DNA from: Serinus canaria
Taxonomy: Eukaryota; Chordata; Aves; Passeriformes; Fringillidae
Assembly (NCBI RefSeq): GCF_022539315.1
Contig: NC_066333.1
Coordinates: 12,243,001-12,307,000, forward strand
DNA length: 64,000 nucleotides
Reading direction: 5' to 3'
The position numbers were made by a program, and so were the translations under genes. The notes beneath the pieces were generated by a model. That model was not told the origin of the DNA and did no database searches. It saw only the letters and a program-made list of their open reading frames with translations. Of this stretch, positions 59,774 through 64,000 are shown one piece after another; the first letter of the stretch is position 1; the number at the start of each line of letters is the position of its first letter.

Positions 59774-61400
59774 CCCTAACAATCCAATCCTGCTCCCTGC
59801 TAAGGAGCCCTAACTCCAGTCTCATTTGGAGCTCATTTCAGCCTGCTCACATCACACACTTGGTTTTAATTCTTCCAGGGCCTGATCTGAAGGCAGCATG
59901 CCTGGCTGCAGCCTTTTCAGCTGGCCCACATTTGGCTGTGGCTGTGGCTGCAGGATGTTCTAATGCAAGGTCTGGTCCTGGAAGGTGCAGAGGGCACAGA
60001 GGGCTCCTGCAGGTGTCCAAGGGGACACTGGGCAAGTTCTGGGCCCCTTGGGAAGGGTGGCTCCAAGCTGGGCCAGGGAGGTGCACTCAGGATGCTTTGG
60101 GGACAGCATGACTCAGCAAGGCAGCGATGTGGAGGGACAATGGAGGCGGTGGTGGCAGCTAATTATTTGACAATTATTTCTGTTGAATAATTATTCCAAG
60201 GGGTGAGGAGGGGGCTGAGTCTCAAGTGCCTGCCTTTTTTAAAAATTTCTTTCTCTCTTATTCTTTTCTCATGATCCATGTGAGTCTTGCACAGACAGAG
60301 GTGGGACGAGGTGCTGAAATCCAAGGGTCCATTTGGTTGTTTTTCTCCCATTGGCACTGCCATGGTGGGAGAGCACACCAACATTAGGAGCAGATATCCA
60401 CAGCACTGGTCATCCAGAGGCCTTGGATGAGGTCAGTTCAACCACCACCATTTTTCCTGCAGGGAAACTGAGGCATGTGATGCCTTCTTTGCACACCTGG
60501 AGGTAGAACTTCCCCAAGGAACTGTCCTTGAGACTTTCAGTGTGCAAGCCTCTGCCAAGAATAACTACAAATCTGGTGTTGCTTTTAACCACACAATTTC
60601 ATCTCTGTGAAAAGCATAATTTCTTCACTCTTTTGTGTCTTTCTACCTATAAAACCATCACAAACTCAGTGTGGAAGCACATGTGTGTCTGTGCACAGAG
60701 AATATCTTGTTATTTACGAGACACAAAGTACAATGTGGTATTATTTACGAGGCAGAGGTAACCAAGCCATCAAACTCTTGGGTGTTAGGGAAGGAAAGGA
60801 GCCTTTTGTTTGAAATCTCAGGAGAAAAGAGCATTAGAGCATGTTGGAGGTGCAGAGTGCAGCCTGAAGTGCTGTGAACTTGGACAGGCCCATAGAGAGC
60901 ACACGAGGCAGAACCCTTGGCCTCTCATCTCCAGGCATCACCTCTCCAAATAATGCACAACATCGTTTTATGTCTTCCCTGATGACAAGGCTCTTTGATT
61001 TTCTGAAGGAAACAGAATTGAAAGATGTGTGGTTCCTCCTGCGTGTGATTAAAGCATTAGCAGGATGGCCACAGTGCACAGAATCACTCAGAAATGTCAT
61101 GGCAGACGAGTGCCCAAATACTTCTTTGGCAGAAAGTGATTAGCTCAGCTGGATTTCCTGGTTAAATACAAGGTTAGATAAATACTTGAATAAACTTCTT
61201 TCAGCACGGACAGGATTAAGGAGAATGTCTTATTCTTGTGCTGACAAAGTTTTAGTGCTTGCAGACTGATTATATCTTTAATTTAAGACAATTATTTTCC
61301 ATTTCTGGTGATTCACAAGGGGAGAGATTCCCTCACTGTTTGTACTGCTGGAGTCATCAGGAAGAGCAATTCCAGCTGCCCCGGGAGCCCACGGGGAGGT
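59774..61400. other. Intergenic, nothing recognised
   Basis: No gene. A GGGAAACTGAGGC word at about 60462 resembles part of MIR/L2 tails but is too short to call. Confidence 0.55.
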
Positions 61401-61401
61401 G

Positions 61402-61530
61402 GTGGGTCAGGAGTGGAAGGGTTCAGGTGTTCAGGTGGGTCAGGAGTGGAAGGGTTCAGGTGTTCAGGTGGGTCAGGAGTGGAAGGGTTCAGGTGGGTCA
61501 GGTGGGTCAGGAGTGGAAGGGTTCAGGGGG
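61402..61530 (+). repeat. Minisatellite, 33-bp period
   Basis: The unit starts GTGGGTCAGGAGTGGAAGG and continues with GTTCAGGTGTTCAG. Copies start at 61402 and 61435, then shorter variants at 61468, 61493 (9 bp) and 61502. Open frames across it are artefacts. Confidence 0.95.
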
Positions 61531-62020
61531 ATGCCCACCCTGGAGAGGTGCAAGGATTGCTGGGCAGCCCTGGGCCCTGCTAGACCTCTCCTGGCATCAC
61601 ACTGCCTCCTCCTTTGGCCCATCCCTGTTGTAGGGATGTCCTGCTGTGGAGCAGGGAGCCAAACCTCCCAGATTGTCCAGACCACGAGCAAATTCACTAT
61701 TAGAGCAACTTTCTTGTTTTAGCTTCTCCTGAGGCTGAGGTCCACAGGCAATGCAGCAGCTGACAGTGGACTCAAGCTGCACTCTGTGTTAGTTACAAAA
61801 TATTATTACTGTCTAATTTCAAATCAGGAGCCATGCCATGGTGGAAAAAAAAGGGGAAAGTTTTTTGTTCTCACTGAGTGGGAGGAGAAAGATGCACGCT
61901 GCAGTTTTGTTTTGCTGCACACTCACTGCAAACACAAATGCAGGTATTTGTGTAAATACTTGGGCAGTGAGTGTGTGTGGTTAAGGGGTGCTGGCAAATG
62001 AGCACCACCACAAAGGAGTC
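61531..62020. other. Intergenic, nothing recognised
   Basis: Unique sequence between the minisatellite and a CR1 fragment. Confidence 0.6.
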
Positions 62021-62245
62021 ATAGAAACACGGGATCACTGGGGTGGGAAAAGATCTCCCAGACCATGGAGTCCAGCCTGTGCCTGGTCCCCACCTTGTCA
62101 CCAGCCCAGAGCACTGAGTGACACACCCAGTTTTTCTCTGGACACTTCCAGGGATGGAGACTCCACGACCTCCCCCAACAGCCCCTTGCAATGCCTGACC
62201 TCCCTTTCAGTGAACAAATCCCTCCTGGTGTCCAGCCTGAAGCCC
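62021..62245 (-). mobile_element. CR1 LINE fragment, 5'-truncated
   Basis: It begins CATAGAAACACGGGATCACT, then GGGAAAAGATCTCCCAGACC, the reverse complement of a CR1 3' end. The middle reads CAGAGCACTGAGTGACACAC, CACTTCCAGGGATGGAGACT and CCACGACCTCCC, matching CR1. Minus-strand orientation; it fades near 62245. Confidence 0.85.
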
Positions 62246-63075
62246 AAGAGCTCAATGCTATTTATTGCCTCTCTCTAATCCCAGTGGTCCAACCCAGAGC
62301 AGCTGACATGGACAGTCTGGGATGTGAGACAGACCCCTGCTTCTATCCCTAATCTTTTAATTTAAAGGTCAGAAGTCTACACTCTGTCCATCAAACGGAA
62401 GGTGCCATGAAGGAGAATGCTGGGCAGGCTGCAGGTCAGTTAAATTTGCTCACAGACAATCCCAGACTGGCATATTTCCCTGCTTTATAGGATCTGCAGT
62501 TAGAAAATATAGAAAATATATTATGGCTTCAGCGAGTAAGGAGTTATGCAGCACCCAAAGATGAAACCTAGGATCTGAGTGAGAAATAAAGCAAAAACAC
62601 TGCCATAAAAATAGGAGGCTCACTAGAGTTCCACGTTGCATCTTTGGAAAAGATTAATTGGTTTGGCTGCTGTTGTGAAAGCTCCGATACAGCACAAGGC
62701 TCCAGCCAACTTCTGAACTCCACGGAGCCACAAAAGGGCTGGGTGCTGAAAAACTTTGAAGAGCACAACATCAAACCAGCCTCAACTTGAAATTGAGAAA
62801 GATCCCAAACCAAACCCAAACAATGCTGCTGAGTGAATGATTCAGGGCTCTGGTACGACCCTCCACACTTGGTGTGGAGCAGCAGGAGGGCTGATGATAA
62901 AGTGCAGAGGAATACCTCTACCCAGGCCAGAGCAGAATCACAGAAAATCAACAGGGAAAATGTATTTGTCCCTGGTTAGGCAGGTTTAAAACCACCCTAT
63001 TGGAGGCAGGTATGCTTTGCTGTCCCTGTTTCCTGAATTAAAATCTTCACCAGGGTGTTTAAGTTTCTGGCACAC
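62246..63075. other. Intergenic, nothing recognised
   Basis: Unique sequence, no gene or repeat identified. Confidence 0.6.
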
Positions 63076-63077
63076 AG

Positions 63078-63125
63078 AGATTCTGAATCACAGCCTGACA
63101 CTGGGAGGGACCTCCAAAGGCAGAG
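63078..63125 (-). mobile_element. Possible short CR1 3'-end relic
   Basis: ATTCTGAATCACAG followed by CTGGGAGGGACCTCCAAAGG resembles the reverse complement of the last about 45 bp of a CR1 element. Short and decayed. Confidence 0.35.
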
Positions 63126-63306
63126 AGCCTGTTCCTGATATGAAAAAATTCAGAGAGGCAAAGAGCCTGGAGGTTTGCTCCTTTGCTTCACCATCTCTCT
63201 ATTCTCCCAAAGGTTTTAATCCTTGGACAACCTTTCTTCCATCACAGAGAGCCTTTGCAACAACTGAAAATGGCATCCAAAAAATGCCTGCTGTGTTCTG
63301 GGCCCG

Positions 63307-63338
63307 TGCAGCAGACAGCAGCAGACAGCAGCAGCCTG
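63307..63338 (+). repeat. Short CAG-rich repeat
   Basis: About three copies of GCAGCAGACA. Confidence 0.7.
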
Positions 63339-63419
63339 CAGTTCCCAGGTAAAGGTAAATGTCTGGCTGGGAGAATATTTACTTAAAATTGGCACTACTG
63401 ATATAGGACAACTTTTCCT

Positions 63420-63950
63420 CCAAGTGCCTTGGGATGTTTGATTAAATGAGAAGTGTTGCAACAAAGCAAACAGTGTTCATAAGAGTGCTAATAATAGCAG
63501 TACCTGGAGTCGCTGCTCCCATAAATAGAGACCAGCAGGAGATAACTGCGTGCATTTACATCAGATCACCAGAATGTATATTTGCCTCAAGCAGAAATGA
63601 TATCATGAATACTTTATCATTATCGATGCTTGCAAGCATGGGCCATGTGCAAGGCCTTCAGGAAGGTGTGCAGCTTTTCCAGCTGTCAGGAGCAGCACAG
63701 TGGATTACTGTGTCATGGGGAGGAAGGCAGAGATAACGCTCACCTCCTCCCTATTGTCTCAACTGGAAAAGATCAGATCCAGTCCCATGATCATTATCAT
63801 ATTGTGAAGCTACCAAGGATAATGAAACAGCTCGCTCAGGAAGTAACGTTGTACATTAATCTTTTCTTTCTATATTAATCCTACATCAAAGAGGAGTCTG
63901 CCCTGGCTAATTATGAGATTCAGCTCCAGAAGATCACTATTTACACCCAG
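63420..63950. promoter_or_regulatory. Candidate conserved non-coding element
   Basis: Repeat-free block near the right edge. It has GATA-type words (GGAGATAACTGC, TTTATCATTATCG, CAGAGATAACGC), CATGATCATTATCATATTG (63786), GTACATTAATC (63851), and the 14-bp perfect palindrome ATGCTTGCAAGCAT (63626-63639). No plausible coding frame. Confidence 0.35.
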
Positions 63951-64000
63951 GCTATTCTGACTTTTCCCTCCAAGCCCTTTTCCTTCTCTCAACATCTGTG

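Noticed and set aside
60455..60480. MIR/L2 tail word GGGAAACTGAGGC
   Set aside because: Only about 13 bases match, and the flanks do not continue the consensus.

Overview
This is vertebrate, almost certainly avian, nuclear DNA: intron-rich, sparse in genes, low in repeats, with 5'-truncated CR1 LINEs carrying the bird-type 3' end (about 7351-7570, 39390-39495 and 62021-62245) and local GC-rich minisatellites. A songbird is plausible from the low repeat density and GC-rich minisatellites, but that is inference.

Region 1 (1 to about 9.4 kb, + strand) holds the 3' half of one recognisable gene, BMP7: the end of intron 2, exons 3-6 and the coding part of exon 7. All five exons have AG/GT boundaries, matching phases and no internal stop. 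They encode the C-terminal part of the propeptide, the RSIR cleavage site and the complete 139-residue mature ligand, ending in the family C-terminus CGCH and a TAG at 9364-9366. Exons 1-2 and the promoter lie outside the window.

Region 2 (9367 to about 11.97 kb) is the likely 3' UTR. Proximal AATAAA signals lie at 9787 and 9972. A stronger distal AATAAA at 11944 is followed by GU-rich sequence and preceded by a Pumilio-type element and an AU-rich nonamer.

Region 3 (about 12-64 kb) has no coding gene that I can support. In other vertebrates the 3' side of BMP7 faces a large gene desert that separates it from TFAP2C and carries long-range enhancers. By synteny this is probably that desert, although TFAP2C is not in the window. 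It contains blocks that look like conserved non-coding elements (homeodomain, SOX, PBX/MEIS and GATA-type words, little repeat character), most notably 21.6-24.3, 45.3-46.3, 47.9-48.6, 54.3-54.8, 58.0-58.4 and 63.4-63.9 kb. It also has two orphan CpG islands flanking a long tetranucleotide microsatellite (32.3-34.5 kb), fossils of an L2/L3-like LINE and of a palindromic DNA transposon, and several inverted repeats, the best a 19-bp perfect hairpin at 42751-42792.

No novel multi-gene system is visible. The best leads are regulatory: the orphan CpG islands, the candidate enhancer clusters, the distal 3' UTR elements and the perfect inverted repeats. Conservation claims here rest on sequence texture, not on an alignment.
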